64,000 bases of DNA from Rhynchopus sp. YZ270_cl-10 (taxonomy: Eukaryota; Euglenozoa; Diplonemea; Diplonemida; Diplonemidae): positions 558,001-622,000 of the forward strand of contig OZ037857.1 of assembly GCA_964035575.1 (NCBI GenBank). Direction: 5' to 3'. The position numbers were made by a program, and so were the translations under genes. How positions within the stretch are numbered: position 1 is the first letter of the stretch; every line of letters starts with the position of its first letter. The notes beneath the pieces are model-generated. The model was not told the origin of the DNA and did not search any database. It saw nothing but the letters and a program-made list of their open reading frames with translations. Below, piece after piece: positions 1-10,956 of the stretch.

Positions 1-297
1 ACCACCCGGACCAGCCATGCCTCCAGCTCCACCAGGCCTTCCTCCTGCACCACCCGGACCACCACCAGCACCACCTGGACCAGCCATACCACCTGGACCA
101 CCACCACCTGGGCGACCTCCTGGACCAGACCTGATGCCAGCACCTGCAGTCACGCCACGATCGATGTTGCCTGGGCCAAGGAGAATTCCCTTATTGCCTT
201 CATTAGCCCCATCTGCGGGCATGTCGTTAGCAATATCCTCAGCGGACAGCACCAGCGGAAGCATCACCAAAACAGGCAACAGCATCGCACTGCGCAT
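1..297 (-). CDS. Secreted Gly/Pro-rich repeat protein, 5' part only
   Basis: The minus strand opens at an ATG at 297 and stays open to the window edge for 99 codons, so the 3' end is outside. Residues 1-19 form a typical signal peptide (MRSAMLLPVLVMLPLVLSA), followed by a short acidic/neutral stretch. From about residue 58 the sequence consists of irregular GPGG, GGRPGG and GGMAGPGG repeats. The open frame on the opposite strand (Pro/Ala rich) is its mirror image and lacks a signal peptide. A secreted or surface glycine-rich structural protein is the natural reading. No enzymatic domain is visible in this part and the family cannot be named. Confidence 0.7.
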   Translation of the reverse strand, partial: MRSAMLLPVLVMLPLVLSAEDIANDMPADGANEGNKGILLGPGNIDRGVTAGAGIRSGPGGRPGGGGPGGMAGPGGAGGGPGGAGGRPGGAGGMAGPGG

Positions 298-582
298 CGC
301 ACTTTCCTTTACAATAAAACTACCCTGTTTTGATGTTTGGTGGTTGATGCTCTGGGTAAGTGGCGGGATAAAGACTGTCAAAAAACAAAAAAAAACAAAA
401 ACGCCAAAACAAGCCCACTTGCCACATTTTAAATCCGGCTTCCATTCTAACAAAGGAAAAGAAATACTTTGTCAGATACACCCACGACCTCTCCTCACCT
501 TAAGTTAGAAAAAAAATACATGAGAAAACGAACCCCCCAACAACTCTACCGAGCAACAACCCGGAACCCAACCCCCCCCTCC

Positions 583-2439
583 TCACACATCGATAACACG
601 CGACACCGACCCACCCCCTTCCTCCTCCACCTTCACCTCCCCCTCCAGCAACTCCATCTTCCCTTGCACCTGGTCGTATACGGATTGTATGAAGTCCTGT
701 CTGCCTTCCTCGAGACAGTGCAGCGGGTCGACTCGGAAAGCGAGAGAGAATGGGACCATGGCTGGGGGCAACGGGAGGGATTTGAACTTGGCGTACACAT
801 TGCGTGCCAGACGTTCCGTCGACACAAAGCAGGCCTCCCCGTTGACAAGAAGCCTCAGCGTCAATGCAAGCGAACTTTCCACACGAACCCTTTTGTCGCC
901 AGCATTATACTTCTTCTTCTTATCGTTCAATGAGACTGTCCCTTCCACAATGATTGTTGGCATTGCTGGGTAGATGTCAGACTCTTGCACACCACGACTC
1001 GGATCGATAGGTCGAAACAATGGATCCGATTCATACGGGTCTTTAAAGGGAGAACGTGACGTGCCTGCAACACCTTGACCACCACCTTTGTTCTCCACTG
1101 CTCGTTGCATAGTTTCAATGCTCGGTGGAGCGACTGGTTGAATTCGTAGCGGTTGCTTTAAATGGCATTTTTCGACCTCCGTATGAAGAATCCGCTGTAC
1201 CCTACCTAACCAGACTAACCATTCATCCCTCCGCTTCACAACCTTTGTCCGATACTCTCCGGGTCCTCCCTTATTAAACTCTGCACGGAGCAGCCACATT
1301 TCATATGTTCTGGCTGGGTCAGAATATTGTGACACCTGCTTTTCTTTGTACCGTCTCACCATCTCTGTATTAGAATCTCCTGTAATATAGGACCAAGCGT
1401 CCAATGCCCTCGCAGTGTCTTCATCGCCTCCTACAGTATGTGGATCGGATCCTAGATAAGAGTGTTTTTCGCTGATATCATTCACCATTTCTACAAGCTC
1501 TACCACGGGGCCTACATTGTCCAGATTGCTTTCAGGGCCATATCGTGCCTGCACCCTCTCAGAAATTGCTGCCTCAGTGTGAATCTCTCTTGTAGGATAA
1601 ATTGATTGCCCATAAAACTGTCGTACCTCTGCACGATGGGAACCTTGAAGAGGGGTTTTATTGTAACGCCCTGTGGAGATGCTGTTCGAGGAAGGGTGGT
1701 CTTCGTGAATGGGTATACCATCTTCAAATCTGTCGCGAAAACGGTGTTGGTGGTAGGGGTTGTCACAGCGGGGGGTGTCGTGAGCGGTTCGACGGAGACA
1801 GATGTGTTTGCCGTCTTGGGAGAGGATGATCGCACCGCAGGGGCGAGCATGGCATAGCGCTGCAAGCCAAACCCGCTCTGTAGGACCTATCTTTAATCTC
1901 GCAAAAAGAAGCAATCTTTTCTGTGCACTCATCATCTTCAGCGCATCCCAACCCACCCCATGCTCTGATAACAGCCTATGTAATCTCTCCACCCTTTCTT
2001 CAGTCCCCTGTACCCTGCGACCAGAGGCTCCGACAGCGTGATGCTGTACTGCCCATAGTAAAAGCTTTAACGCCGCAGGCCCCTCTTCTTCGAGCTGTTT
2101 GATAAGACGGTCTTTTTGTTCATTTTCCGCAAGTTTGTCATCTCGTAGAGATAAAAAATACTCAGGACCATCCTCCACACCAGGCGCTAAATGCGCATTG
2201 AAATTGACGATAACAGATGATTGCGTGCCTGATTGTGGGTTTTTATATTGTACCGGTAAAAATGATGACGAAGGGGTTATGTCAGGTATCGTTTGTAAGG
2301 CAGCGTCGGAGGAGGAAGGTGAAGGTGAAGGTGGGGAAGAGGTGACCGGGGTGATTTCATTGTCAATGTGTTGTGCGCGGCGTTTTGCGAAGGAACGTAG
2401 TGCGGATCGGCGGAGGGTCACAACCTTTTTTTTGACCAT
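583..2439 (-). CDS. Conserved-looking hypothetical protein, 618 aa
   Basis: Single uninterrupted frame of 618 codons with balanced amino-acid use, unlike the low-complexity shadows on the other strand. The N-terminus is strongly basic (MVKKKVVTLRRSALRSFAKRR), which could be a nuclear or nucleolar signal. It is followed by a Ser/Pro-rich linker. A Cys/His-rich patch around residues 195-235 (CHARPC, KHIC, PRCDNPYHQH) could bind zinc but fits no family I recognise. The C-terminal third is mixed alpha/beta and ends in an acidic Glu-rich tail. The start at 2439 is preceded by a pyrimidine-rich tract ending in CAG (AG at 2487-2486), about 46 nt upstream, consistent with a trans-splice or 5'UTR acceptor. 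Function unknown. Confidence 0.75.
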   Translation of the reverse strand: MVKKKVVTLRRSALRSFAKRRAQHIDNEITPVTSSPPSPSPSSSDAALQTIPDITPSSSFLPVQYKNPQSGTQSSVIVNFNAHLAPGVEDGPEYFLSLRDDKLAENEQKDRLIKQLEEEGPAALKLLLWAVQHHAVGASGRRVQGTEERVERLHRLLSEHGVGWDALKMMSAQKRLLLFARLKIGPTERVWLAALCHARPCGAIILSQDGKHICLRRTAHDTPRCDNPYHQHRFRDRFEDGIPIHEDHPSSNSISTGRYNKTPLQGSHRAEVRQFYGQSIYPTREIHTEAAISERVQARYGPESNLDNVGPVVELVEMVNDISEKHSYLGSDPHTVGGDEDTARALDAWSYITGDSNTEMVRRYKEKQVSQYSDPARTYEMWLLRAEFNKGGPGEYRTKVVKRRDEWLVWLGRVQRILHTEVEKCHLKQPLRIQPVAPPSIETMQRAVENKGGGQGVAGTSRSPFKDPYESDPLFRPIDPSRGVQESDIYPAMPTIIVEGTVSLNDKKKKYNAGDKRVRVESSLALTLRLLVNGEACFVSTERLARNVYAKFKSLPLPPAMVPFSLAFRVDPLHCLEEGRQDFIQSVYDQVQGKMELLEGEVKVEEEGGGSVSRVIDV

Positions 2440-2499
2440 TTTATTTTTTTTTACAATTTACTTCCAAAAGAGAGGGGGTAAATATCTGAAAAAGAAGGG

Positions 2500-2615
2500 T
2501 GAATGGTGCTCCGGGAGGGGTCGATTTTGACAGGTCGCTGACACAGGGACTTTATACACACACCCCCTGATATTGACAGGTCGCCGACAGGTCGTGACAG
2601 GTCGTTGACCGACTT
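2500..2615 (+). repeat. Iteron-bearing dispersed repeat, copy 1
   Basis: Contains iterated TTGACAGGTCG units (about 10-11 nt) interrupted by a CACACCCCC block. A diverged copy with the same order of parts (ATGGTG-TCC box, TTGACAGG, CACACCCCCC, iterated TTGACATGTCC) lies at 21688-21825 in the same orientation. The position 60-160 nt upstream of the 583-2439 gene could give it a promoter role, but the second copy is not near any gene, so a mobile or structural origin is at least as likely. Confidence 0.55.
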
Positions 2616-3526
2616 CCGAAAGCATCAGTGAAGTGTATTTTTTGAAAAATATTTTGAAAAATAGAGAGTGGGTGGGAATGCCTATTATTTTGAAAAAATA
2701 GGGTGCAAAAAATGTGGAAAGAAAAAGAAAAAGAAAAGCTGTTTGAAAAAGGATGAATGTGCCTCTCGTGCACACATCAAGAAGAAAAAAAAATCGGGGC
2801 AAAAAACGGAGATGCATGTCTTCTGTTTCATATCCTCCCTCTTTTTCGTTAGAGAAAAGAAAGAGGCTAGCTTTTACAAGATAAACACGAAGCGTGAAAG
2901 AAGACACACATTCCTTGTGATTTGCCTTTTGGGGGGTTTTTTTTTAGTAATTTTATGTAAATGACGGTTCGTGTTGAAACGTATCATAGCATGGGTGTAA
3001 AAAAGAAAAGGGGGTATGAATGTGATCCTAAATCGCAACCGTACCGCCAAAGAAAAAAAAATCAACAATCCGGAAGACGAGGCTGAAATGGGTAAAAATC
3101 GCAACATAAATTTTAAAAAAAAGAAACACGGGAACCTTGCCCAAACAGGCACCCCTCATTTTTCTTTTTATTCGCCCATCAGAAGATCGCGAATATCATT
3201 AACTTTCTATCTCAACAGCACGCTCCTTTTCACGGGCATGACTGGAGATGGGGGAAGCTGTTACACACACAGTCTCTTGGGGCCATTATTCTGCGCAAGA
3301 ATTAACCCCTATTAGTTATCAAACACACAGTCTCTCTCTCTCTCTCATTTTTTTTTGAACCACATTCCGCACTTCGGAAATGCCCAAAAAAACCACGTAT
3401 CACTCAATTGTAGGAAGACCTACCTCTGACTGACGGGATGAGCCCTCTACCCGTACACCATTATTTTGCATCTGAAGCAGACAAGCGCTTTTTTTCTTGC
3501 CACCCAATAGAATCTCTTCTCGATCC
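2616..3526. other. A/T-rich spacer
   Basis: No supported gene. Homopolymer-rich spacer between two minus-strand genes. It holds one GATGAA/CTCTCGT hairpin (2752-2778) and a short CT dinucleotide run near 3330. Nothing else is recognised. Confidence 0.6.
2752..2778 (+). repeat. Small hairpin, GATGAA/CTCTCGT family, stem type B
   Basis: Reads GATG-AA-TGTGC, loop CTCTCGT, then GCACACATC. The arms GATG+TGTGC and GCACA+CATC pair perfectly over 9 bp with a 2-nt AA bulge. It has the same bulge position and the same loop as the CTAAGC/GCTTAG hairpins elsewhere in the window, but a different upper stem. It lies about 750 nt beyond the stop of the PDZ gene. Confidence 0.6.
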
Positions 3527-5874
3527 TCACGCCGCAGTCCCCTTCGGCCATCTCTCTGTGTCAAAGTATTTGAGAATCTCATCCGAATCGATGTTCACCG
3601 GTGTCTTCGCCCACTCCTCCACCTTCTTCTCCTCTGCCTGTTGTGCTTCTTGGCGGAGACGTTCTGCTTGGCGGTCGCGTTCCTGTTGGGCAGCTTCGAT
3701 GGAGATGGAGGAGAGCGGGACACCACTTTGGGTGAGCGCGATGACGTCTGAGGGTTTCATGTTGCGTGTGTCTACGGGGGGTGTGGTTGCGTCTGATGCA
3801 ACGCGTTTGCTGCGGACCTCTGTAAGGAGATCTGTGGGTTGTGTTGTGGGTTGTGCTGATGGTGGCGACGGTGGCGACGGTGGTGGGAGGATCTCGCGGG
3901 GTGGTGGTGGTGGTGATGCGCGCTCTGCCCATTTCGCCTTCAGCGCTGCTGTCTGCTCAACCCGTGCCTCGTAGTCGCGCTTCCAGTCGTCTGTGTCCAG
4001 TGCACTGACCAAAGGTGCCGCAGCAGGCTGGTGCACAACGTTGCGCTCCGGGTCCGCCACCTCGCCCTCCTTCTCCATAATGCCGATGGTGCGCATGAGC
4101 AGTTCCTTCATCGCAGTGGGGTCTTCGTAGAGCTCACGCATGCGGCGGTCTTCCTGTGTTGTTTGTTAAAGCATGATAAAATCAACTTTTTTACACTTAT
4201 CAACCGTTTGCATGGTTGGCTGAAGTGGAGTTGGAGGATGAGGAATGCCCACACGCCAGCTTCTGCCTTCCGGAAGATGTCATCGTTATCGCAAATAATA
4301 ATAATAATATGTTGGATAGTGTTAAAGTGTAAGAGTGGTGAATAGTCTGCGGGCAATCCGTATGGCCCAATAGCAGAGCGTTGGGAGGGGATAGAGCACA
4401 CACCTGCATGCGCATACGCTCCTCCTCCTCAGCACCCTCAACAGGGACCTCTGGGGCAATCATGTCTGGGTGGTCGTCTGCGTACTTCTTGCAGAACTGC
4501 CTGAAGGAGTCGATGTCGATGTCGGATGGGTCCAGACGTGCGAAGGGCGATGCGGCAGGTGCAGGAGCAGGTGTAGGTACAGGAGCAGGTGCAGCAGTGG
4601 TGGGAGCAGCAGATGCTCGCAATGTGCTCACTTCGGGGGTTGTGGCTGGTGTGTCTGTAGGAATGGTGTTGTATTGAAAACTAAGCAATTCTACAGAAAA
4701 CACTACAATGCGGACCATCACATCAATAATGCACAACGTGCCTCACAGTCTCGGGGGAGGGGAGGGAATATCATAAACATACGTTTGCTGGGTGTGTCTG
4801 TCGTCGCACACTCCGGGTCGCCCACAGAGGAGGCGCTCTTCTCGCTGCGCACCACCACGAAGCCATCATCCTCGCCGTCCGTTGCGTCGGTGTCCTCCTC
4901 CGACTCCTCGCTCTCCTCCACCTCCTCCACGCCTGCGTCTGGCGACACCACTACCATCGAGCGCTGTGGACGCTTCTGCGTAGGCGATACAGGCAATGTG
5001 GGTGGCGGTGTTTTGCTCACAACTATATCAAACGACTGTGCCTGTGCCCTGCCTTGCAACGCTTGGTCAAGTGCATACAGCGTAAACACATCAGTCGACT
5101 CAACCCGTCGTATATACCACCCAGGTTCTAAGCATGCCTGAGAGAGGTGGGGTGTTAACAGAATGTGAAAACAATGAGTTCTGTTAGGTGAGAATAGCTT
5201 TTTTGTTGTCTCTCGCTTTGGGAAAATCTTAATGCACACTCTCTGTTGATTCTGAAAGGGGGTGTGTATAATCGCGTGAATGGTAAATTGGTGAAGAGGT
5301 TCAAAAGGTGGGACGCTTCCTCACCCCCTCAGATGACACACAAAAAAAAACCATGACATATTGAATTCGCCACCCCCAAACGTCCACATACCCTGTCCCC
5401 TGCGAACCCTGGATACACCCTGGTTATCTCAGTGGTGTTATTGCTGAAGAAGAGCCCCAGCTTTTCTGCAGCCGACGTCCTTCTTATGGTCACTGTCTTT
5501 GGCGGGATGGGTGCACTCTCTTTTGCGTCCTCCTCCTCCTCCTCCTCCTCTGATAGCGCTGGTACGTCCGAGAAGGCGAAGGGGTCCTGGTGACTCTGCT
5601 CCTGGGGGATGCTGGGAACGTCTGTGTTGACGTCTGCGTCTGCCGGCAGCGTGGCTGTGAACGACTTGCATGCGTTGTCCACCAAGGACCCTGCTGCCTT
5701 CTCGGATCGCTCTGTCTCTTCTAAGTCTGCCTTCGCGTTCTGCACTAAGCTCTTGAGCCGTGCCACCTCGCTCTGCATCTGTGCACACTCACGTTTCAAC
5801 TTCTCCTCATGATCTGTAAGCTTCGCCATGCCCCCTAGTGCATCTCGTTCACTCTTCACCTTCGGAAACCCCAT
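3527..5874 (-). CDS. Coiled-coil and PDZ-domain protein, four exons
   Basis: Exons 5392-5874, 4783-5137, 4404-4654 and 3527-4153 join in frame to 571 aa. Donors are GTATGT, GTATGT and GTGTGT; acceptors are CTCTCAG, CCTACAG and ACACAG; phases 0, 1, 0. Residues about 14-62 form a coiled coil. An acidic Glu run follows, then a PDZ-like fold at about 127-203 that is split by intron 1: KLGLFF at the carboxylate-binding position, then GW-IRRV and a closing helix/strand. A Pro/Ala-rich linker leads to a C-terminal region with further charged helices (QQERDRQAERLRQ). The likely role is a cytoplasmic scaffold. Partner unknown. The ATG at 5874 follows a CTTTATTTTCAG acceptor by 21 nt, which supports this start. 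Confidence 0.8.
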
Positions 5875-5928
5875 TTCTACCTTTTTTTTCTGAAAATAAA
5901 GTAAAGAGTGGTATCAAAGAAAAGCTTG

Positions 5929-5960
5929 GATGATCCTAAGCCTCTTGTGCTTAGTCAGTG
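5929..5960 (+). repeat. Small hairpin, CTAAGC/GCTTAG stem
   Basis: GATGATCCTAAGC, loop CTCTTGT, then GCTTAGTCAGTG. Six perfect upper-stem pairs; the loop differs from consensus at one base. It lies just upstream of the PDZ gene start rather than 3' of a gene. Confidence 0.6.
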
Positions 5961-6393
5961 TGGGAGGAATCGAAGGGAGGAAAAGGGGGAAATAAATCCA
6001 TTTTTTTTTGGTCTCGTTCATGTAAGTGTACTGGCGCTTTTTATGGCAGAAAAAAGAAATGGGGTGGGAGAGAACTGAGGGAGGGGTAAATATTCTCAGG
6101 TCTTTCGCACTTCCAACAGGGGGCCAGGGGAGGAACTTGAAAAGGTGACTACCAAAAACACCGCTTCGGAAGCTTTCTTGTGCTCGCGGTTAAAAGAGGG
6201 GTAATGAACTGTGAGGTTTTAGCGCGACCCGGTACCCACTGCACACTTCTTCTGTTCCAAAGAAGTGTGTATCTCCAAGGTGCACAACACACAACGTTCC
6301 TTTGAGGAAAACAAAAAAAAAAAAATTGTTGCAACACATCGATCTTCTGAGCCTTTTTACTGTGCAGGCCCTCGAAGAACCAAAGAAAGTTGA

Positions 6394-6500
6394 CTGGAAA
6401 TACAAAACGCCCTCTCATAACAGTGTACCTTGGCTGACCGGGTGTACCGAGGTGGACCCTCAACCATGCAGTCCCACATCCATTACGTGGTTTACATTTG
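6394..6500 (+). repeat. Dispersed ~105-nt repeat, family C, copy 1
   Basis: Starts GGAAATACAAAACGCCCTC, then AACAGTGTACCTTGG, a GGTGTACCG box, CAACCATGCA and a GTGGTTTACAT end. Long stretches match 15978-16082 and 39563-39662, and the first half matches 30193-30256. All four have the same orientation, and all carry a CCCTCTCGT or CCCTCTCAT core resembling the hairpin loop motif. Confidence 0.6.
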
Positions 6501-6830
6501 AAGAAGAAAGAACACTTGAAAGGAAGGGAAACTGGGGGTACGGATTGTCTATAAGACACCCGTACAAAAAGACAGAAGGATATGAAGGGAAGATTTAAAC
6601 TGGAGGGCAATCTTAACACCCTAAACACAGAGTGTTAATAAAATGCTTTTTTTGGCTTTGAAACACACAACCCTCTGGCTGTGTACCTAGATATTACTCC
6701 AAACAGGTTTAAAGGGATGTATATTGGTTGTGTTTTAGATTTCTCTTTTTTGTGTAAATAGGGATCATCAACGGAGAGTAAAAAACTTTATGCTGGTATA
6801 GACAAGAAGTCGGTAATATAACTTCGAGCC

Positions 6831-6985
6831 TGGTGTGCTATACGGGGGGGGTTTCACAACATTTCACAACATTTCACAACATTTCAGAACATTTCACAAC
6901 ATTTCACACTTTGCTTGACTTATGTGGGTATAAAAAGTTGTGAAACGTTGTGAAAAGTTGTGAAAACCCCCCTCGTATAGCACCA
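6831..6985. mobile_element. 155-bp foldback element with 5-bp target-site duplication
   Basis: Terminal inverted repeats begin TGGTG(TG)CTATACG and run through a G/C block into TTTCACAAC. The interior left half is five to six tandem TTTCACAACAT units answered by GTTGTGAAA units on the right. The 5-bp sequence GAGCC lies immediately outside both ends (6826-6830 and 6986-6990), a clean target-site duplication. No coding capacity, so a non-autonomous element of unassigned superfamily. Confidence 0.75.
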
Positions 6986-7280
6986 GAGCCAAGTTTTCTT
7001 TTGTAAATATGGAGAGTAAAAAATAACAAATGTGTGTTTTGTCAATTTTTCAAAGAAAGGGGGAAAAGATGGAAGAGACGTTTGGACACATTAAAAGGTG
7101 AGGGTCGTACTGTCATTTAAGACACAACATCGCTCAAGGTAAAGTAACGCTGAATGGTGCAAACACAGAAGGGTTTGTGTTGTGGGCACTGAAAGCAGCA
7201 TGTGAGGTAAAAGAGAAAAAAAGCTGATAAGATTGGTCAGCCTGTCGAGCGTGGTCACCTCCCAAAAAAATATAAAGAAA

Positions 7281-7311
7281 AAGTTTATGAGATGAACCTA
7301 AGCCTCACGTA
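7281..7311 (+). repeat. Small hairpin family, right arm lost
   Basis: AAGTTTATGAGATGAACC then TAAGCCTC is a near-perfect left half of the CTAAGC/GCTTAG hairpin including its conserved AAGTTTAT flank. The right arm is absent. It lies about 310 nt past the stop of the first membrane-protein gene. Confidence 0.5.
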
Positions 7312-7622
7312 AATGGAACTATAAAAAAAAGGGAGGGGGGAGGATTTGCAACTTCAGGTAATTCTGGGTCGCATTGAATTTTCGCATTTTACCTCTGCTC
7401 CGTACTTTACACACTTGAAGCTTCCTTTTTTTTTTTTTTTTGAAGTGTTTAGTTGAATTAGTGGATTCCCACTATAGAAAGGGGGTTCTGAACGTAAAAA
7501 CCCTCCTTCGAAAATAACTCTGATAATTGGTTGAACTGGTTTTCTTTCCTTATGGCACACCAGAAAAGCATTTTGCACCCCTCTACCCCAATATAGACTA
7601 AACGAGCAAATAACCACCTCCT

Positions 7623-10600
7623 TCACAGCACAACCTGCCTGAACGACCCCCTAGTTGAATTTCTCCTCAGCGACTGCACATTTGAGAAGCTCCCCACCGA
7701 CCGCAGCGAATTATTACTGGGGCAGGGCTGCAGGGTGATGGAGGTCTTTCGGCCTTCTCTCCCCCCTCCTCCTCCTCCTCCTCCTTCTTCTAGGGGGTCA
7801 TCTCTTTCTGTAGAGAAACTTTCGATGAGGGCGATGCTTTGTTCGAAGGTTGTTACACCAATATCTCCACTTGCTCTAGCTGCCTCTGTTGGGACCACCA
7901 CCATTGAGGTTGACCTCCTCGCCCTTGGCGGTGACTTATGTGTTGGCGACGTTGACATTGTCCTCTCTGCCGCGTTCACATACGATAGCGTGGAGGCATT
8001 TCTGGACAGCCCCAAGGATGACCTCTTCCGTTTCCTTGGTGTGAGCGGAAGCGGTGCAGGTGGGCTGCTGTACGTCGCATTATTAGGCTCGCGAGGACCA
8101 ATCGGGCGCGTTGCGATAACAGTTTCTGGAGTCACATCCTTTCCATCTGCCCCCGCTATGTCTGTTAAGAGGCCTTCCCAAGAAAACCCGCTTTCATTGG
8201 TTCCCATTGTACCAAGGTGTCCGGCGTTGTCGGTTTCATTGTCTTTGATGGATTTGTCCCCGGGGTGTCGTGCCTCGTAGTTGGAGAGCGTGCGGTAGTA
8301 ATTTTCGTCGAAGGAGGTGGTGTTCTGCTGCGCGCCGTCGCCTTCGACAAGAGGGATGTATCTCCCCTCGAGGTCCTGGATCTGACTCATTTCATTGTCG
8401 CCGACGGAGCGTTGGGTGCGGCCGGTTGCACGATCGAAGAAGTATTGGAGCAATTCATTCAACATTTGACACAACAAAAAAACCGCCGCCACAACAAACA
8501 AAGCCAACGACGCTTCAAATCCCCAATGCCCCTCCGTGCCATCATAAAAAGCGATGGCACTAAAAATGAGGCCCAAAGTTTGAAAGATCAACGATGCAGC
8601 AGCACAGAGATTGCTAAAGCGGATGCGGTGCGGGCGGAAGATGAGAAGCGTTGCCAAAAAGATTCCTGTGATGACAGCAAGCACGGCACGTTTGTGGCCG
8701 CATTTCGTTGCAGAGGAGACTTCAAGCCCGCCGACAACAGAGATCAGCAGGGTGAGACACATTTCAAATACAATAAAATTTTCACACCCTGCGCGAAACC
8801 GTGCAAACAACGCGCCGAACCGCTCAGTAAAATGGCCTTCGGTTACTCGGTGCGTTTCTGACACCCATACCCCTCTCGGGCGAAAGAAGTTGACGAGAAG
8901 TGCGTCCGGCAGGACTTCTCTGCGGAAACTGCATTTCCGTTCAAAACGTTTGCGCTCCAAAACCAAAAAAATATATCCAGTGAAGGCAAGACAGAATGCC
9001 CCGGTAACTGCACCGATGGCGAGGAACCCTGTACCTGATACCACCATCCTCATGCCACTGTTCGACACCCCCTGCAGCAATGCGACGGGGACGAGAATGG
9101 AGGCACCTGGGTAGTGCATAAGGCCTTTTGTCTTGGCAAGCTCATCACTGCCTGAGGCACGGTGAAGCGCTGAGACGGCTAGGGTGTGCAGCACCACTGC
9201 GCCTGCCGAGACGATAGCCAGACTCGCCACAACACTCCCTGTGTGCACACCGTCGGGACCCTCCCCGATGCTCACCCCAACCGGGTTCAGGACAAATGGA
9301 ATGCCCACTGCGGCCTCCCCCGCAGACACTCCACAATGCGTATTCGCCAGCAACGCCAGCCTTTGTCCTGACAAAGGCACTGCTCCTGTCACCGCCGTCA
9401 TCACTGCCGCTACATTGATGAATCTGCGTAAAGAGCTTCTCCCACTACCCCCCAAGAGATCGACCATCTCGGTGGGTTCGTTTGTAGGAGGGAGTGTCAA
9501 TGGTGGCGCAGGCGGGGTAGATGTCGTGGGTGGTGTGGTATGAGGAGCGAGGGTGGGGAGTGCAGTGGCGGGTGCTCTGGTGGTGTCGCATGCGTGGGTG
9601 GTTGGGTGGGAGCAGCCTGCACTGCCACCCGTGGTGCGGCCGTGCACTCCTGAAGCAATAAGCTGTGTGTTTCCCGCATAGAGCAAGCACGACGCACCAA
9701 GCCCACCGGAAAAGCCCCACAGAGCGCATCCAGGGGTCATCCCACATTCGTCCCTGCATTCGCAAGGTGTGTCAGGGTGTGTTGCCAGGAGCATCGGCAC
9801 CGCAGGCCGTGTGCTGTCGTCAGCATCAGCAAAAGCGACCCCCTCACGGCAGGTTGCGACCAACAGGTCGACATCAGGTGCATCGAAGGTGCCTTTGCAG
9901 CCAGCAAGGTGCAGCACGCACTGCTCAGAGGCAAGAGAGTGGGTGGCGGCGGCGCAGGGGCGACCGGTGTTGTCTGTAGAGGGGGGAGGGGGAGGTGAGG
10001 TGGTGGGTTTGACTAAGGAAGGTATGCGATGCACCTTGCCATGAAATAAAAGCAAAAAGGTTGCAAAACAAATCCTGCTCGTGACCAGTGGGAGAACCAT
10101 GCCGTCCATTTCGAGGTTTACATCCGATGCTTTATCTTTTTGTGCAGGACATTAAGAAAGGTTCGCAAAATGAAGAACAAATCATTATTGTAAAGGGGGG
10201 CAAGGGATGGGGAGAAGATGCATACCATAATACTGCTCGCATATGGTAAAGCAATCGTTCCGCGCGGTATCGTTGTGGACGACGCTGTTCTTGTCGGACA
10301 CTGGGACGCAGTCTGTGGGAAATGACAATGACAATGTATGCATACACTCTGTTAGCTTTTTAGTTGCCATCTTTATGTTTGAAAGATGAATTCACTATCT
10401 ATAACTGAGACAAAGAAAACTTGAAAGATGAATGTACGATAGTCAACATCACGCCTACAGTGAAATGGAAACGTAACACTCATCACACAAAAAAAAACCC
10501 CCCCCGGAGAGGTTGTGAAACGCACAACACCTCGACCTGTTTGGTGGCTCTGCAGCTCGGTTCGTCCCCAGAACCGCAAAATGTCTTCAAAATGCTTTCC

Positions 10601-10956
10601 TATTTCCTCCTTCATTTCACGAGAAAAAAGATCGGGTCTTTTGTTTGTGCGCTCAAAGCCGGGAAAACAAAAAGGTGAAAAAATGTGTTAAACTGAAGTA
10701 CGGTTGTTGTGGTTAATTGAGTACTCAAAGAAAACAAGCAAGCTTCTGTTTTTTTCAATCCGTTTTTTTTGCCCTGCAGCGCTGCCTCCAATCTTTTTAG
10801 AATTGACAACAAGTTGTTTTATCAAAAAAGGCAACCCTGCAACATACCTTTCCCGAGCAGGCTGTCGAAGATGGTACTTTCCGTTGCCATAATGGTGTGT
10901 GCACAGAGGAGGAGCGTCAGCACCACATGCACAAATCCACTCTGCACTGCCTTCAT
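7623..10956 (-). CDS. Receptor-like multi-pass membrane protein with Cys-rich ectodomain, three exons
   Basis: Exons 10848-10956, 10226-10312 and 7623-9973 join in frame (both junctions phase 1) to 848 aa. Exon 1 is a signal peptide (MKAVQSGFVHVVLTLLLCAH). Exon 2 and the start of exon 3 form a Cys-rich ectodomain with a PAN/Apple-like look (DCVPV, CFTICEQ, CECRDECGMTPGC). A Pro/Thr-rich stalk follows, then a block containing SGQRLALL and about eight hydrophobic segments, then a long cytoplasmic tail with SWEGLLTDI near residue 665 and a Gly run near the end. The ATG at 10109 in the same frame lies inside intron 2 and is not the start: the paralogue at 27102-30772 has the same exon structure. 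Family unnamed. A sensor or surface receptor is inferred from architecture only. Confidence 0.8.
10447..10628 (+). repeat. tRNA-like SINE candidate, copy 1
   Basis: About 180 nt matching the reverse complement of 19898-20080, from AACACTCATCACAC through GAGAGGTTGTG, CACCTCGACCTG, GGCTCTGCAG and a B-box-like GGTTCG-TCCCC to TTCCTCCTTCATTTCA. The partner copy has an intact GGTTCGATCCC box, the Pol III internal-promoter sequence of tRNA-derived SINEs. No complete tRNA cloverleaf can be drawn. It lies within intron 1 of the membrane-protein gene (10313-10847). Confidence 0.55.

Larger units (their letters stand above)
5875..6830. other. Spacer with small repeats
   Basis: No gene supported. It contains a CTAAGC/GCTTAG hairpin (5929-5960) and a copy of the ~105-nt family C repeat (6394-6500). 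The rest is A/T-rich simple sequence. Confidence 0.55.

Noticed and set aside
17-508. Plus-strand Pro/Ala-rich open frame
   Set aside because: Mirror of the minus-strand GPGG repeat, which has a signal peptide; the plus frame has no start context or domain.
9974-10109. Met at 10109 as start of the first membrane protein, with MVLPLVTSRICFATFLLL as signal peptide
   Set aside because: The paralogue's exon structure and matching phase-1 splice sites place this inside intron 2; the true signal peptide is at 10956.
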